Notes under the pieces: model-generated
Databases searched by the model: none
Seen by the model: only the letters and a program-made list of their open reading frames with translations
What the model was told of the DNA's origin: nothing
Position numbers and translations under genes: made by a program
Shown here: piece after piece, positions 8,945 through 17,602 of the stretch
Position numbering within the stretch: the first letter of the stretch is position 1
Layout of the letters: each line of letters starts with the position of its first letter
NCBI GenBank assembly: GCA_019359015.1
Contig: JAHHID010000074.1
Span: 1-34,805, forward strand
Direction of reading: 5' to 3'
Origin: Spirirestis rafaelensis WJT71-NPBG6
GTDB lineage: Bacteria; Cyanobacteriota; Cyanobacteriia; Cyanobacteriales; Nostocaceae
DNA: 34,805 nt

Positions 8945-9433
8945 GCTTTTCTCCTATAAATCAGATTTAGCAAAATATGTCAACAATTTGGAAAGAACAA
9001 GAAAATGTAGATTTTTCTCCTTGCTTAGAATGAAAATATTGCTTGTTTGTTTACAGCAGGATTGAGAAGTACTGCTTTCAACTTGCCTAATCACCCGCAG
9101 ATTATCAAAACTGCCCTGGAAAAATTTCTGGTCGGTTAGCACTGATAAACAAGCAGCACTGCTGCCTTTGTATGCCTGAGCAATCTCGAATGAGCCAAAG
9201 TCAGCACGGATAAACTCCTTTACTAGCTGAGGCTTTCTTGGTCAAGAAATAACTCAGAACTCAGGAGCCAGGAGTCAGAATGACTCCTGTGCGACTAGCT
9301 GACGAGTAAACAGTCCAAGCCCCCACGCTGATCTTTGGTTTAGTGATCAACACGCAAAGTCACGGGTTTGGAGCCCCCACTAATTGCCTAAAGTTGTTAA
9401 GTAATATTCTTAGATTGAGGGGTTTGGCTACAG
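8945..9433. other. 489-bp intergenic region within the cluster
   Basis: No gene is supported. CAGGAGTCA (9271-9279) pairs with TGACTCCTG (9283-9291) over a 3-nt loop; it has no T-run and resembles dispersed cyanobacterial repeats. The rest is AT-rich close to the dehydrogenase start and may hold a promoter for it, but no convincing -35/-10 pair stands out. Confidence 0.4.
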
Positions 9434-10918
9434 TTATCGAACTTTGTCTGGTGTTTCATGTAGCGTGAACGCTTCGGATAATAGGGGAAATTGTTCAGGG
9501 TTTGCTGGGTTTGAGGTAGCCGCTTGATTAATTGACTTGATCGCTCCCCAGAAGACGCGCAGGAGAATGTTGGGCTGCATCAGCGACTGCGGTGGCACCA
9601 TCATACCCACCACGTTGAGATAAGCCTGAGTCACCTTAGGATCGTCACAGGCTTGCTTTAGAACCAGATTCATGTAGTGGTGGAGAATTCCCAAACCAAT
9701 TCGGGGTCTTGCTCCACTCAACTTCACCCCTGACCAACGCAGATCCTCGCTGCTTGACATGAACCAGGGCCCAGCGACGGTTTTGGCTAGTTGCTGCTGG
9801 AAGAGCCGCTCAAACCCCTGCCTGTTACAATGTTTGTAGTGGCGCAGACATTCATCCAAGACCAGTGCCTCCAGCGCAATGACGGTTGTCCCCTGACCAT
9901 AAACGGGGTTGAAGGCACAGACAGAATCACCAGTAACAATAAAGCCAGTTGGCCAACGGTCTAATCGCTCGAAGTGGCGTAACCGGGTTTGGGGAACGCG
10001 GAAACCCTGGATCGGGGAGAGGGGTTCGGCAAATCGGATGGCCTCATAGAGGCTAGGGTCTGACAGGTCATGTGCCCATTGCAAGAAGCCCGCTTCATTA
10101 GTCGGTGGATAGTTGCCACCAGAGCCGACCAGTGACACATGCCATTTATTATGTTCGTTGCTCATGATGAAGCCAGAGCGAGGATTGTGGGGGGGATGAC
10201 CAAAGATGACAAGGTGTTGCCAAGCTGCGGGAAAGTTAGTGGGTTTGGCGTAAATGCGGGAAGCGTAACCAGTCCCAGAGTTAACACTCTCTTCAGGAGG
10301 AACTGCGTATCCAAGCTCGACGAGCCATTCGGGAGCCTTTGAGTAGCGACCGCTAGCGTCTACAACAAGATCGGCCTGTATCATTTCAGGACTAGCGTCC
10401 TTATCTTGATGGTGCAGACGAACCCCGATCACCCTTGCCCGATCTGGTGTGGACAACAGACCCGTAACCTTGCGATTAGTGAGGAAGTATACCCCAGCTT
10501 GAGCCACGAGCCGACGACGGAGCTGCCACTCCAACAGTAACCGACTGAACCCTAGAGACTCGCCGTCTTGCTTGACCAAGGGCAGCTTGCCAGTGGGTGT
10601 GACGACTGCCGTTGGCATAACCCCATAGGCGCTAGACGCTCCGCCTGCGCGTAGCTCATCCAAGATGCCTGGAAACAGTCTGTTAATAATTTCTTGCCCT
10701 TTTTCATGCAGGGCGTGAGCATGATACGACTGGGGTACACCCTTACGGGGTTCAGGCACTTCGGGAAAGGTATCGCGGTCAATGATGCTCACCTGCTCAA
10801 AGTAATCAGTCAGGACGCGAGCTGTCAATAAACCGGCCATACTGCCACCAATAACTACGGCATGGCGACCAGTATTTAGTTGGTTGGAAAACGAATGGAC
10901 ATGATTGTGGGTGTTCAT
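9434..10918 (-). CDS. FAD-dependent monooxygenase-like oxidoreductase
   Basis: A 494-aa flavoprotein. The N-terminal dinucleotide fold is VVIGGSMAGLLTARVL (Gly24, Gly25, Gly29), followed by DRDTFPEVPEPRKGVPQ. The second FAD motif is VTGDSVCAFNPVYGQGT with EALVLDECL after it. The order fits group A flavin monooxygenase/epoxidase-like proteins. I do not find the WxWxIP motif of flavin halogenases, so chlorination is not supported. In the pathway it is a candidate for oxidising an aryl ring or the assembled core. The ribosome site CAGGAT lies 9 nt before the ATG. The gene looks richer in G and C than its neighbours, which may reflect separate acquisition. Confidence 0.75.
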   Translation of the reverse strand: MNTHNHVHSFSNQLNTGRHAVVIGGSMAGLLTARVLTDYFEQVSIIDRDTFPEVPEPRKGVPQSYHAHALHEKGQEIINRLFPGILDELRAGGASSAYGVMPTAVVTPTGKLPLVKQDGESLGFSRLLLEWQLRRRLVAQAGVYFLTNRKVTGLLSTPDRARVIGVRLHHQDKDASPEMIQADLVVDASGRYSKAPEWLVELGYAVPPEESVNSGTGYASRIYAKPTNFPAAWQHLVIFGHPPHNPRSGFIMSNEHNKWHVSLVGSGGNYPPTNEAGFLQWAHDLSDPSLYEAIRFAEPLSPIQGFRVPQTRLRHFERLDRWPTGFIVTGDSVCAFNPVYGQGTTVIALEALVLDECLRHYKHCNRQGFERLFQQQLAKTVAGPWFMSSSEDLRWSGVKLSGARPRIGLGILHHYMNLVLKQACDDPKVTQAYLNVVGMMVPPQSLMQPNILLRVFWGAIKSINQAATSNPANPEQFPLLSEAFTLHETPDKVR

Positions 10919-10944
10919 ATGTATTTCATCCTGTAGAACATTGG

Positions 10945-11009
10945 GCGTTGCTGAAGCAAAATATGAATCAAGCGATCGCCCTAATTCATATTTCTATTCT
11001 GCAACGCCG
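10945..11009. repeat. Small palindromic intergenic repeat
   Basis: GGCGTTGC plus AAATATGAAT on the left is mirrored by ATTCATATTT and GCAACGCC on the right, around a GCGATCGC core. The sequence GGGCGTTGCTGAA...TATGAATCA recurs inverted at about 25264-25300. It is a dispersed non-coding repeat between the flavoprotein and cupin genes, and could also act as an mRNA hairpin. Confidence 0.6.
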
Positions 11010-11091
11010 AACATTGAGTCGCAGCTTTATCGAAGTCTTAGTTACAAAACGAGAAACGCAAACTTCACCATTCGTCGTGTAGTGATGGAAA

Positions 11092-12009
11092 TTAAAAAAC
11101 ATTTATTTTGTGTTTGCGCTTCCGGATTGAAATTGCACAAAAAGCACCAAATGCTAACACGCCCAAAACAGAAGAAGGTTCGGGTACTGGTCTAGCATTA
11201 TTATTTAACAATGCAATTAATTCGTCAGCACGGTTGTTCTTAACGATTTCATCTGGAACTGGAACATCAAAGTATACTTTGTCTTCTAATTCACCAAAAT
11301 TAGAACTAAGGATTAGTCCGTAATCAGCGGCTACTGCTATAGCCGCTCCCAGTTTGCTAAAATCTGGCTCTGGCAAATTAGATGGGTCTGTAACTGGTAC
11401 ACCTCCTAGCTGGAACCACTTATCAAGATTTCTAGAGGGTGAGGCAACTATTCTCTCTCCTGCCGGCGTTGTTCCAGTGACTTGATGTGCGTGGATCTGG
11501 CCCCTCGGAGAAAAGAACAAATCTCCGGGTTTTGTATCTATGGCGTAGAGGTTTCCTTTTGGAGCATTGGTTCCAGGAATTACACCTTTAGGATAAATCT
11601 GATCTCCTAGGTACAGCGTAATCCCTTCATCAACGATGTAGAACCACTCGTCTGAATCAACGTGAATGTGCGGCGGTGTAAGGTTCCCCGGTAGACCTAC
11701 AGCATCGAGTAGAATGTACTGTCCGTCGGTATCGTCAGTTGTTCTTTGAAAGGTAAGGAGTTCGCCTGCTCCAAACAATACCCGCGACGGGTTTGGATTC
11801 GGTGTTACCTCTGGATATTTAAAAGCTTCTCCAGTTGAGGGCGATGTTACCTTTGAGAAACCAATAGGTGGGGAATCAGTATGTGGGATACCAGTAATAT
11901 GAGCTTCTCCTCTAGAGCTACTCATCAAAATGGAAAATACCACTCCAGTGATAGCTATAGATAAATCTTTTACAGTAGCCATAGACAAATGTACCTTGAA
12001 AGAACTCAT
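11092..12009 (-). CDS. Secreted cupin with PEP-CTERM sorting signal
   Basis: This 305-aa protein has an N-terminal hydrophobic signal (about 15-35, ending near SSSRGEA), a cupin core, and a C-terminal PEP-CTERM: VPEPSSVLGVLAFGAFC, then an Arg/Lys-rich tail. Cupin metal ligands are visible as His114, His116 and Glu121 (PPHIHVDSDEWFYIVDE), with a His in SPRGQIHAHQ (about 173-175) for the second motif. Cupins include metal-dependent dioxygenases, isomerases and cyclases. PEP-CTERM proteins are exported and processed by exosortase. An exported enzyme inside a biosynthetic cluster suggests a late step outside the cytoplasm, or product binding. Met10 (11982) has a better-placed AAGGT than Met1 and may be the true start. 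Confidence 0.75.
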   Translation of the reverse strand: MSSFKVHLSMATVKDLSIAITGVVFSILMSSSRGEAHITGIPHTDSPPIGFSKVTSPSTGEAFKYPEVTPNPNPSRVLFGAGELLTFQRTTDDTDGQYILLDAVGLPGNLTPPHIHVDSDEWFYIVDEGITLYLGDQIYPKGVIPGTNAPKGNLYAIDTKPGDLFFSPRGQIHAHQVTGTTPAGERIVASPSRNLDKWFQLGGVPVTDPSNLPEPDFSKLGAAIAVAADYGLILSSNFGELEDKVYFDVPVPDEIVKNNRADELIALLNNNARPVPEPSSVLGVLAFGAFCAISIRKRKHKINVF

Positions 12010-12079
12010 GATAAATCTTAATATTACTAGCCCTATTACAAGACTTTTATAGGGCGGACACTTCGTATCTGCTTCGCTC

Positions 12080-12192
12080 TATAGCAATCCTATTTGAGTT
12101 GTGAGAATTTTTTTGTGAATAAACCGTTCCTGAGCCAAGAGCGCCAAGAAAAGATAAACAGAGAATCTCACGAATCATTTAGGAGTGCTATA
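12080..12192. repeat. 113-bp MITE-like inverted-repeat element
   Basis: The left end TATAGCAATCCTATTTGAG and the right end, complement of TATAGCACTCCTAAATGA, form imperfect terminal repeats, with GTGAGA / TCTCAC just inside. There is no coding capacity. It sits in the 213-bp gap between the SRPBCC and cupin genes, which suggests the cluster has been loosened by more than one kind of small element. Confidence 0.6.
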
Positions 12193-12222
12193 ATTCATCA
12201 GTAATGAGTTGTTCAGCTACAG

Positions 12223-12894
12223 CTAACCATTAGCAAAGCGATACTCTAAAATAGCTTTCATGTTCCTTGCTTCAAGCTGGTGACCTGGATAAAAATATGG
12301 CCAAAAATCGCCTATCCACTCGCGATCAGTGCGATTACGACTCTCGGATATATAGCTTGGAACATCAGCAACGTTACGCTCGTAATACGGATGTTTGCAG
12401 TTAGTCCACAGCATAATAGTCCCTGGTTTACGAAGCGTTGGCATTGCGTCAAGAAAACGGTAATGATATCGCATCCAAAGCTCTTGTCCCTGATCCCAGG
12501 CACAGGGAAAGTCCACCACTTTAGAGTCGGGGTATGCTTCAGCGCGGATGTAGATATAGGTATTATCACCTAAGAAATCTAAACCTTTATAAAGACCACC
12601 GCCGATGTGTTTTAACTGGCGCACGCTATATGTCCACTCTTCCATACTATAGATGTTGGCAGCGTACTCAAAAGCCATGTCTACCGGACATTGAATGTAC
12701 TCGCAAACAGTACAATAAGTGCCGAATATCTCCTCTTGTGGATAACTTTGCTTGGTAACATCTTTAAGCTTTTCCATAACCCCTGGAATGTCCACATCTT
12801 CACAGACACACACATTTGGTATCTCTTTTGAATTAATTCCATTGGTAACAATGCTGTCCTTAGTCCACAGTTCTAAATTGTTGTGTAATTGCAT
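12223..12894 (-). CDS. SRPBCC-fold protein, possible cyclase/aromatase-type enzyme
   Basis: A protein of about 223 aa. The start is taken at MQLHNNLELW (12894) because AGGAGGAAC lies directly before it; the frame is open 5 codons further up. Residues about 60-150 (GTYCTVCEYIQCPVDMAFEYAANI onward, then MEEWTYSVRQLKHIGGGLYKG) resemble the START/SRPBCC helix-grip fold, with many Trp and Tyr that could line a hydrophobic pocket. There is no signal peptide. SRPBCC proteins include polyketide cyclases/aromatases and ligand binders. Directly behind the KASIII-like gene (69-bp gap), it may guide cyclisation of the condensed product. Family assignment is from fold-like pattern only; I do not recognise a specific homologue. 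Confidence 0.6.
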   Translation of the reverse strand: MQLHNNLELWTKDSIVTNGINSKEIPNVCVCEDVDIPGVMEKLKDVTKQSYPQEEIFGTYCTVCEYIQCPVDMAFEYAANIYSMEEWTYSVRQLKHIGGGLYKGLDFLGDNTYIYIRAEAYPDSKVVDFPCAWDQGQELWMRYHYRFLDAMPTLRKPGTIMLWTNCKHPYYERNVADVPSYISESRNRTDREWIGDFWPYFYPGHQLEARNMKAILEYRFANG

Positions 12895-12963
12895 AGTTCC
12901 TCCTGACATTATCCGAATCTAAAAAGCCAAACTATAGTGCAACAGTGAATGCCTAGGGTAGCG

Positions 12964-13959
12964 TTATCCCCAACGTATGACTATCGAACTGACAAAATCT
13001 CCTCCATTCGAGAAAGTTCCCAGTGCCAGCAAATCGCCAGATTGCACTTTGTTCTTCTCTATGGCATCAGCAAGGGTTACAGGTATCGAACCTTGAAAAA
13101 GATTTCCGTAACACTCGATAGTGTCATGAACGCGTGGCTCACCGATACCGATCCGCTTACGCCACTCCTCAATAAAAAAGACATTGGGTTGATGAGTAAT
13201 CAGTAGCGATATATCATCAGAAGATAGACCAGCCTGATAAAGACACTTACTAACCGCTTCGGGAACAAGTCTTAGAGCATTTGAGCGTAAAGTATCTAAC
13301 ATCTCTTGTGAGAAATTGATAGTAATCTGTCCAGAACCGCTTTCCCAATAGTTTAAAAAGCGACCATCCACTAAGTCGGGCTGTCCAACTAAAAGCCCGT
13401 AGTGTTCTCCATAAGAACGCTCATAACTTGCTACAAAACTAGATTGACCATCCACTAATAACGTTGCTGATGCTCCGTCGCCAAGCACCGAATACCGCTT
13501 TGAATTTTGAAGTTCTGGCAGCCGGGAAATGTAGTTAGTGACAGTGACAACAGCAATTGTTTTGTACAACCCTGACTCAATGAAGGCACGGGCAGTATTT
13601 AGCATCGACAGATAGGAACTACAACCTGTGTCAATATTCAAAACTGTTGCTCGGTTTGCCCCAACCCCATATTGAATCGCCGATCCAATACCGGGGCAGA
13701 AAAAATCGTTAAATATGCAGGAATACAAGATCAGGTCAAGTTCTTCTGGCTTAGTCTCGGTTCGTTCTACCAGCTTCTTTAGAGCATAAGTCCCCAAATC
13801 GGAGGACTGATATTCTGGTGAGGCGAAGCGTCTTTGCTTGACTCCTTTGAAAAAGGGGTTTTTCTCTAATTCATCTTCGGAGCTAGATATTAGTTCAGTA
13901 TTATCAACAATACGCTCCGGCATAAAACTAACAACGTCTAAAATTTGTGCGCTAGGCAT
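12964..13959 (-). CDS. KASIII-like 3-oxoacyl-ACP synthase III family enzyme
   Basis: This 331-aa protein starts at MPSAQILDV (13959), where AGGAGGTAAAACA precedes the ATG; the frame is open 8 codons further. The triad is visible: Cys113 in NIDTGCSSYLS, His256 in LLITHQPN, and Asn286 in CYGNLFQGSIP. KASIII enzymes condense an acyl-CoA with a second nucleophile, and some relatives form esters or C-C bonds with non-ACP partners. With the CoA ligase and ThDP enzyme upstream it is the obvious enzyme to join cinnamoyl-CoA to the ThDP product. Before a MITE inserted at 14002, the ThDP stop lay only 4 nt upstream of this start. Confidence 0.85.
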   Translation of the reverse strand: MPSAQILDVVSFMPERIVDNTELISSSEDELEKNPFFKGVKQRRFASPEYQSSDLGTYALKKLVERTETKPEELDLILYSCIFNDFFCPGIGSAIQYGVGANRATVLNIDTGCSSYLSMLNTARAFIESGLYKTIAVVTVTNYISRLPELQNSKRYSVLGDGASATLLVDGQSSFVASYERSYGEHYGLLVGQPDLVDGRFLNYWESGSGQITINFSQEMLDTLRSNALRLVPEAVSKCLYQAGLSSDDISLLITHQPNVFFIEEWRKRIGIGEPRVHDTIECYGNLFQGSIPVTLADAIEKNKVQSGDLLALGTFSNGGDFVSSIVIRWG

Positions 13960-14001
13960 TGTTTTACCTCCTTTGAATATCATTGTTAGTGCTTAATACC
14001 A

Positions 14002-14152
14002 CAGGACTTACGTAACTGGCACATTTATCTGAAAAGTCTCACATAGAATTAATATGGCTTTAAGGTTTATAAAACAATGCTTACAAGCATTTACGGGAAA
14101 TTGAAATATATGTGCCAGTTTACCTTATATTGTGACGCTTGCGTAAGTCCTA
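14002..14152 (-). mobile_element. 151-bp MITE inside the biosynthetic operon
   Basis: The ends are CAGGACTTACGTAACTGGC at 14002 and GCGTAAGTCCTA finishing at 14152. A target duplication TACCA flanks it (13997-14001 and 14153-14157). Its outer bases supply the TAG stop of the ThDP gene (14150-14152). It is in the opposite orientation to the copies at 21204 and 32771, with a few substitutions. No coding capacity; it must have been mobilised by an unseen transposase that recognises the same ends. Confidence 0.9.
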
Positions 14153-15997
14153 TACCAATGGAATTGTCGGTGCATCTTCGCTCAGAAAAGGTGTAAACGG
14201 TGGCATTTCTTCACGCAAGAGCTTCAGCTCCAAAACTCCCGGAAGATCAGCGTGCTTCATATAGTCCTCAAGTTGATGGCGCAATTCGGCAGCAGTGGCA
14301 GCACTTCCCGCCCAAAGTCGATGGGAAGGACCAAAACCCCGAGCAATCATTGCAATATCCACTGGTGCATAACGCACGCATTCCAATCGCGACTCAAAAT
14401 AGAGTTGTTGACGGATTACGCACATGCCATGCATGTTGTTATTGAACACAATAAATAGGATCGGGAGTTGCAAATCTACTGCTGTATGGATTTCTAATCC
14501 GGTCATTAAAAAGGCACCGTCACCTGCAAAAACTACTGTGTGTGTACCTTTTGGTGAGCCTAGTTGAGCACCAATTGCTCCTGCGATCGCATAACCCATC
14601 CCTCCCATACCAAGCGCGATTGTAGAACTGGAGCCGAATGGTACTTTTGTCAAGTGAAGTGCGGCGGCAGCGCAATTGCCCGCGTCGTAGAGGATATGTC
14701 CATTCTCCGGAAGGAACTTTTGCACAATGGCAATAGCCTCACTTTGTAACAGCAGTTGGCTATCAGCTATTGGCATCGGGTCGTTTGACGAGATTGGTGG
14801 GGCAGGAAACTGCTTGAATATCTTCAAATAATAGCCTTGAGGTGGCTTATGCTTGAAAGGCTTTTGCTTGAGCAATTCCAAAAGCCCTTTGAAGACCACT
14901 CCTGCATCTGCTTCCACGACCAGATCTGGAGAAATAGTACGGCTGATCTGATCAACATCTACATTCACTACCGCAATTTTCTTGTCAAGGAGTGCAGATT
15001 GGATTGGCTGTCGTGTCATGAACTTGAGATCACATCCAACAACAATCAGCAAATCTGCTTGCTCTTTCAAGTAGGCGTGAGCAGAAGGATGGCCCGCAAC
15101 ACCCAGCATTCCCAAATACAGAGGATCATCATTGGGAAAGTTACCACGTCCCCCTAGAGTCGTTATCACTGGCAAGTCAACACAACGAGCAAAGTTGACT
15201 ACTGCTTGCGGATTGCTGCACCGTCTTACCCCATCTCCCAAAATGAGTACGGGATTATTAGCCCGATAAATCTCCTCAAAAAGAGGACGAATCATCTCTG
15301 ATGTCACTTGTGGAGGACGGATAAGTGTTTTAAGTTCATCAGCCCAGATTTCTGGGCAAGGTTCGACCTCTTGCTCAAAGATGTTGCGAGGAAACAAAAG
15401 AACAGCCGGTCCGGGACGACCAGAAACAGCAGCTTTAATAGCATGAGTCAGGTGATACCAGAAGTCTTCGGATTTGGAAATCTTCGCTACATACTTGGCA
15501 ACGGCACTCCAAAGCTTTATGCTATCTACTGTACGACCGATTCCGGAGGAATCTTGAAAAGCTCCTTTTCCCTCAAGCGCTGAGGGTGGCTGTCCAACTA
15601 AAGCCAGAACAGGCACTGAATCAGCATAGGACTCGGCGATACCAGCAATGAGATTCATCATTCCCCCACCAGATGTTGAGCAGCATACACCCAAACTTCG
15701 GTGAACCCTTGCTCGGCAGTCCGCCATGAAAGCTGCTCCGTCTTCGCTCTTAGCCATTACCGATTTTAGCTTTCCTTCACCTACCCGATGAATCGCATCA
15801 TGCAGGTGTTCAATATTCGCGCCGCTGACACCAAATACGTAGCGCACATCTAGGGAAATGAGAACCTTTACTATTGCATCACTTATCTTCAACTTTTCAT
15901 GTACATACTTACCCCCGAACCGATCAAACCTGTCGAGTGCTAATGGGCGCCCAGTAGTCGGTAAAACTGGAGTATAGATGTGTTCTGTGCTTGTCAC
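14150..15997 (-). CDS. ThDP-dependent enzyme, acetolactate synthase/ScyA-like
   Basis: At 615 aa it has the three-domain ThDP decarboxylase/carboligase layout. Glu85 (AKSEDGAAF) fits the cofactor-activating glutamate, the middle domain carries VLILGDGVRR, and the ThDP-Mg motif runs from GDG (492-494) to NNN (519-521). The start is GTG at 15997 behind AAGGAG. The family decarboxylates a 2-oxo acid and can add the resulting carbanion to a second carbonyl compound; ScyA does this with aryl pyruvates in scytonemin synthesis. Here it probably makes an acyloin-type partner for the KASIII-like enzyme. The last codon and stop come from the MITE insertion: without it the frame would add LSTNNDIQRR and stop 4 nt before the next gene. 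The loss is only about 10 residues, so activity may persist. Confidence 0.85.
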   Translation of the reverse strand: MTSTEHIYTPVLPTTGRPLALDRFDRFGGKYVHEKLKISDAIVKVLISLDVRYVFGVSGANIEHLHDAIHRVGEGKLKSVMAKSEDGAAFMADCRARVHRSLGVCCSTSGGGMMNLIAGIAESYADSVPVLALVGQPPSALEGKGAFQDSSGIGRTVDSIKLWSAVAKYVAKISKSEDFWYHLTHAIKAAVSGRPGPAVLLFPRNIFEQEVEPCPEIWADELKTLIRPPQVTSEMIRPLFEEIYRANNPVLILGDGVRRCSNPQAVVNFARCVDLPVITTLGGRGNFPNDDPLYLGMLGVAGHPSAHAYLKEQADLLIVVGCDLKFMTRQPIQSALLDKKIAVVNVDVDQISRTISPDLVVEADAGVVFKGLLELLKQKPFKHKPPQGYYLKIFKQFPAPPISSNDPMPIADSQLLLQSEAIAIVQKFLPENGHILYDAGNCAAAALHLTKVPFGSSSTIALGMGGMGYAIAGAIGAQLGSPKGTHTVVFAGDGAFLMTGLEIHTAVDLQLPILFIVFNNNMHGMCVIRQQLYFESRLECVRYAPVDIAMIARGFGPSHRLWAGSAATAAELRHQLEDYMKHADLPGVLELKLLREEMPPFTPFLSEDAPTIPLV

Positions 15998-16048
15998 TGT
16001 GGAATCTCCTTGTTTTCCTATACTTAGAAAGTCATTCCATATTGACCT

Positions 16049-17584
16049 TTACTGGGGTAGCAAACTTACACTTCTATGGGACACAACGGCAAGTTTTTCC
16101 TTGCGTAATAGTCGCTTAAGAACTTTACCAATCGGATTCTTTGGAATTGAATCGACAAAATTAATAGCATGGGGAATCTTGTAGGCTGCCATCCTTTGAT
16201 AACAAAATTCAATGATTTGTTCTTCTGTCATTGCGTGACCAGCCTTTAGTACGATATTCGTCTGAACTATCTCACCTTTTACCTGATCTGGAACACCGTA
16301 AACAGCACATTCAGCAACAGCTGGATGTTGATAAATCACATTTTCTACTTCGGCAGGATACACCTTAAAGCCAGAGAGATTTATCATATCTTTGAGGCGG
16401 TCAACGATGTAGAAGTAGCCCTCTTCGTCCATCCGACCAATGTCCCCCGTATGAAACCAACCATTTTTGAGAACTTGAGCAGTTTCATCAGGGCGATTCC
16501 AATAACCAAGCATGACGTTCGGACCCTTGACAACTATCTCGCCAACTTCTCCTGGTTGTACCAACTCACCATCCAGATTGACAATCCTCATTTCCACATT
16601 TTCAATTGGACTACCAATTGAACCGAGTTTGTATTTCAAGTCGTGGTTATACGTAGAAAAGGGGGAAGTTTCAGTCAGACCATATCCTTCATGAATGACC
16701 ATGCCATGCTTTGACTGCCATCTTTGAATCACCTCCATTGGCATAGTTGCCGCAGCTGTAAAGTAATAGCGCACCGAACTTAGGTCATAGTCAGATGTGT
16801 TTGTATTCAGCAGTTTAATGAAAATTGTGGGCACCCCGAAGAACATCGTGACGTGATCGCTGGCAATGGTTCTTAGGACTTGCTCCAGATTGAAACGGCG
16901 TTGCAGCACGATAGTTGCACAGGAGTGCAGCCCAGCGTTGAGAACAGCGTTTTGACCAAAGCAATGGAATAGCGGTAGGTAAAGCAGTAATCGGTCTTCA
17001 GGTTGAGCGTGATAACAATGGTTGGCAGCGTAGACGTTGGAAATCACATTACCATGCGAAAGCGTTGCTCCCTTGGGAAAGCCTGTTGTGCCTGATGTGT
17101 AGATGATGGCAGCTGGCTCATCGCGATCCATTTCAACAGCACGCGCATCAGGTGAAACACTTGAGATCAGCTGATCTAGACTGATTCCAATTCTTGCTTG
17201 ACCCTCTGCAATCAAAATGTGTTTAAGTTCAGGTAATTCTGAATCAGGGACATTTTCTGTGAGAGATTCTGTTGTAATTAATACTTTAGCAGAGCAGTCA
17301 TCAAGAATGAATTTGACTTCATTCTTCTTTAACATAACATTTAATGAGACTGCTATGGCACCAATTTTTAAAATGCCAAGATAAGAAATCACAAATTCTG
17401 GAATATTTGGCAGCAATAATGCCACTCTTTGTCCGCGTTTAATACCCAATCCACGCAAGCCATTGGCAAGACGGTTTGCCATTTCATCAAGTTCTTTGTA
17501 CGTAAAAGATTTTCCCTCAAAAATCAGAGCCGTTTTGTTAGGAAAAAATCGACCACCGCGTTCTACATTGTGTGCAATGTTCAT
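16049..17584 (-). CDS. Aryl/acyl-CoA ligase (4-coumarate-CoA ligase-like)
   Basis: This 511-aa ANL-superfamily adenylating enzyme shows the ATP loop YTSGTTGFPKG (162-172), YGLTETSP, the hinge region TGDIGRMDEEGYFYIVDR, and the C-terminal catalytic Lys487 in NPIGKVLKR. The family activates a carboxylic acid as an acyl-AMP and transfers it to CoA. Placed 18 bp behind the ammonia-lyase, its natural substrate is most likely cinnamate, giving cinnamoyl-CoA; fatty acids are possible from sequence alone. The gap to the ThDP gene is 51 bp, so the three genes are probably co-transcribed. Confidence 0.85.
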   Translation of the reverse strand: MNIAHNVERGGRFFPNKTALIFEGKSFTYKELDEMANRLANGLRGLGIKRGQRVALLLPNIPEFVISYLGILKIGAIAVSLNVMLKKNEVKFILDDCSAKVLITTESLTENVPDSELPELKHILIAEGQARIGISLDQLISSVSPDARAVEMDRDEPAAIIYTSGTTGFPKGATLSHGNVISNVYAANHCYHAQPEDRLLLYLPLFHCFGQNAVLNAGLHSCATIVLQRRFNLEQVLRTIASDHVTMFFGVPTIFIKLLNTNTSDYDLSSVRYYFTAAATMPMEVIQRWQSKHGMVIHEGYGLTETSPFSTYNHDLKYKLGSIGSPIENVEMRIVNLDGELVQPGEVGEIVVKGPNVMLGYWNRPDETAQVLKNGWFHTGDIGRMDEEGYFYIVDRLKDMINLSGFKVYPAEVENVIYQHPAVAECAVYGVPDQVKGEIVQTNIVLKAGHAMTEEQIIEFCYQRMAAYKIPHAINFVDSIPKNPIGKVLKRLLRKEKLAVVSHRSVSLLPQ

Positions 17585-17602
17585 AACTTTTGCAGACTCA
17601 CT

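Noticed and set aside
9434-10918. Flavin-dependent halogenase
   Set aside because: FAD motifs are present but I find no WxWxIP signature; group A monooxygenase-like is the safer call.
10905-11195. A 96-codon plus-strand ORF between the flavoprotein and cupin genes
   Set aside because: It begins on the opposite strand of the flavoprotein start, runs through a palindromic repeat also found at 25.3 kb, and ends inside the cupin gene.
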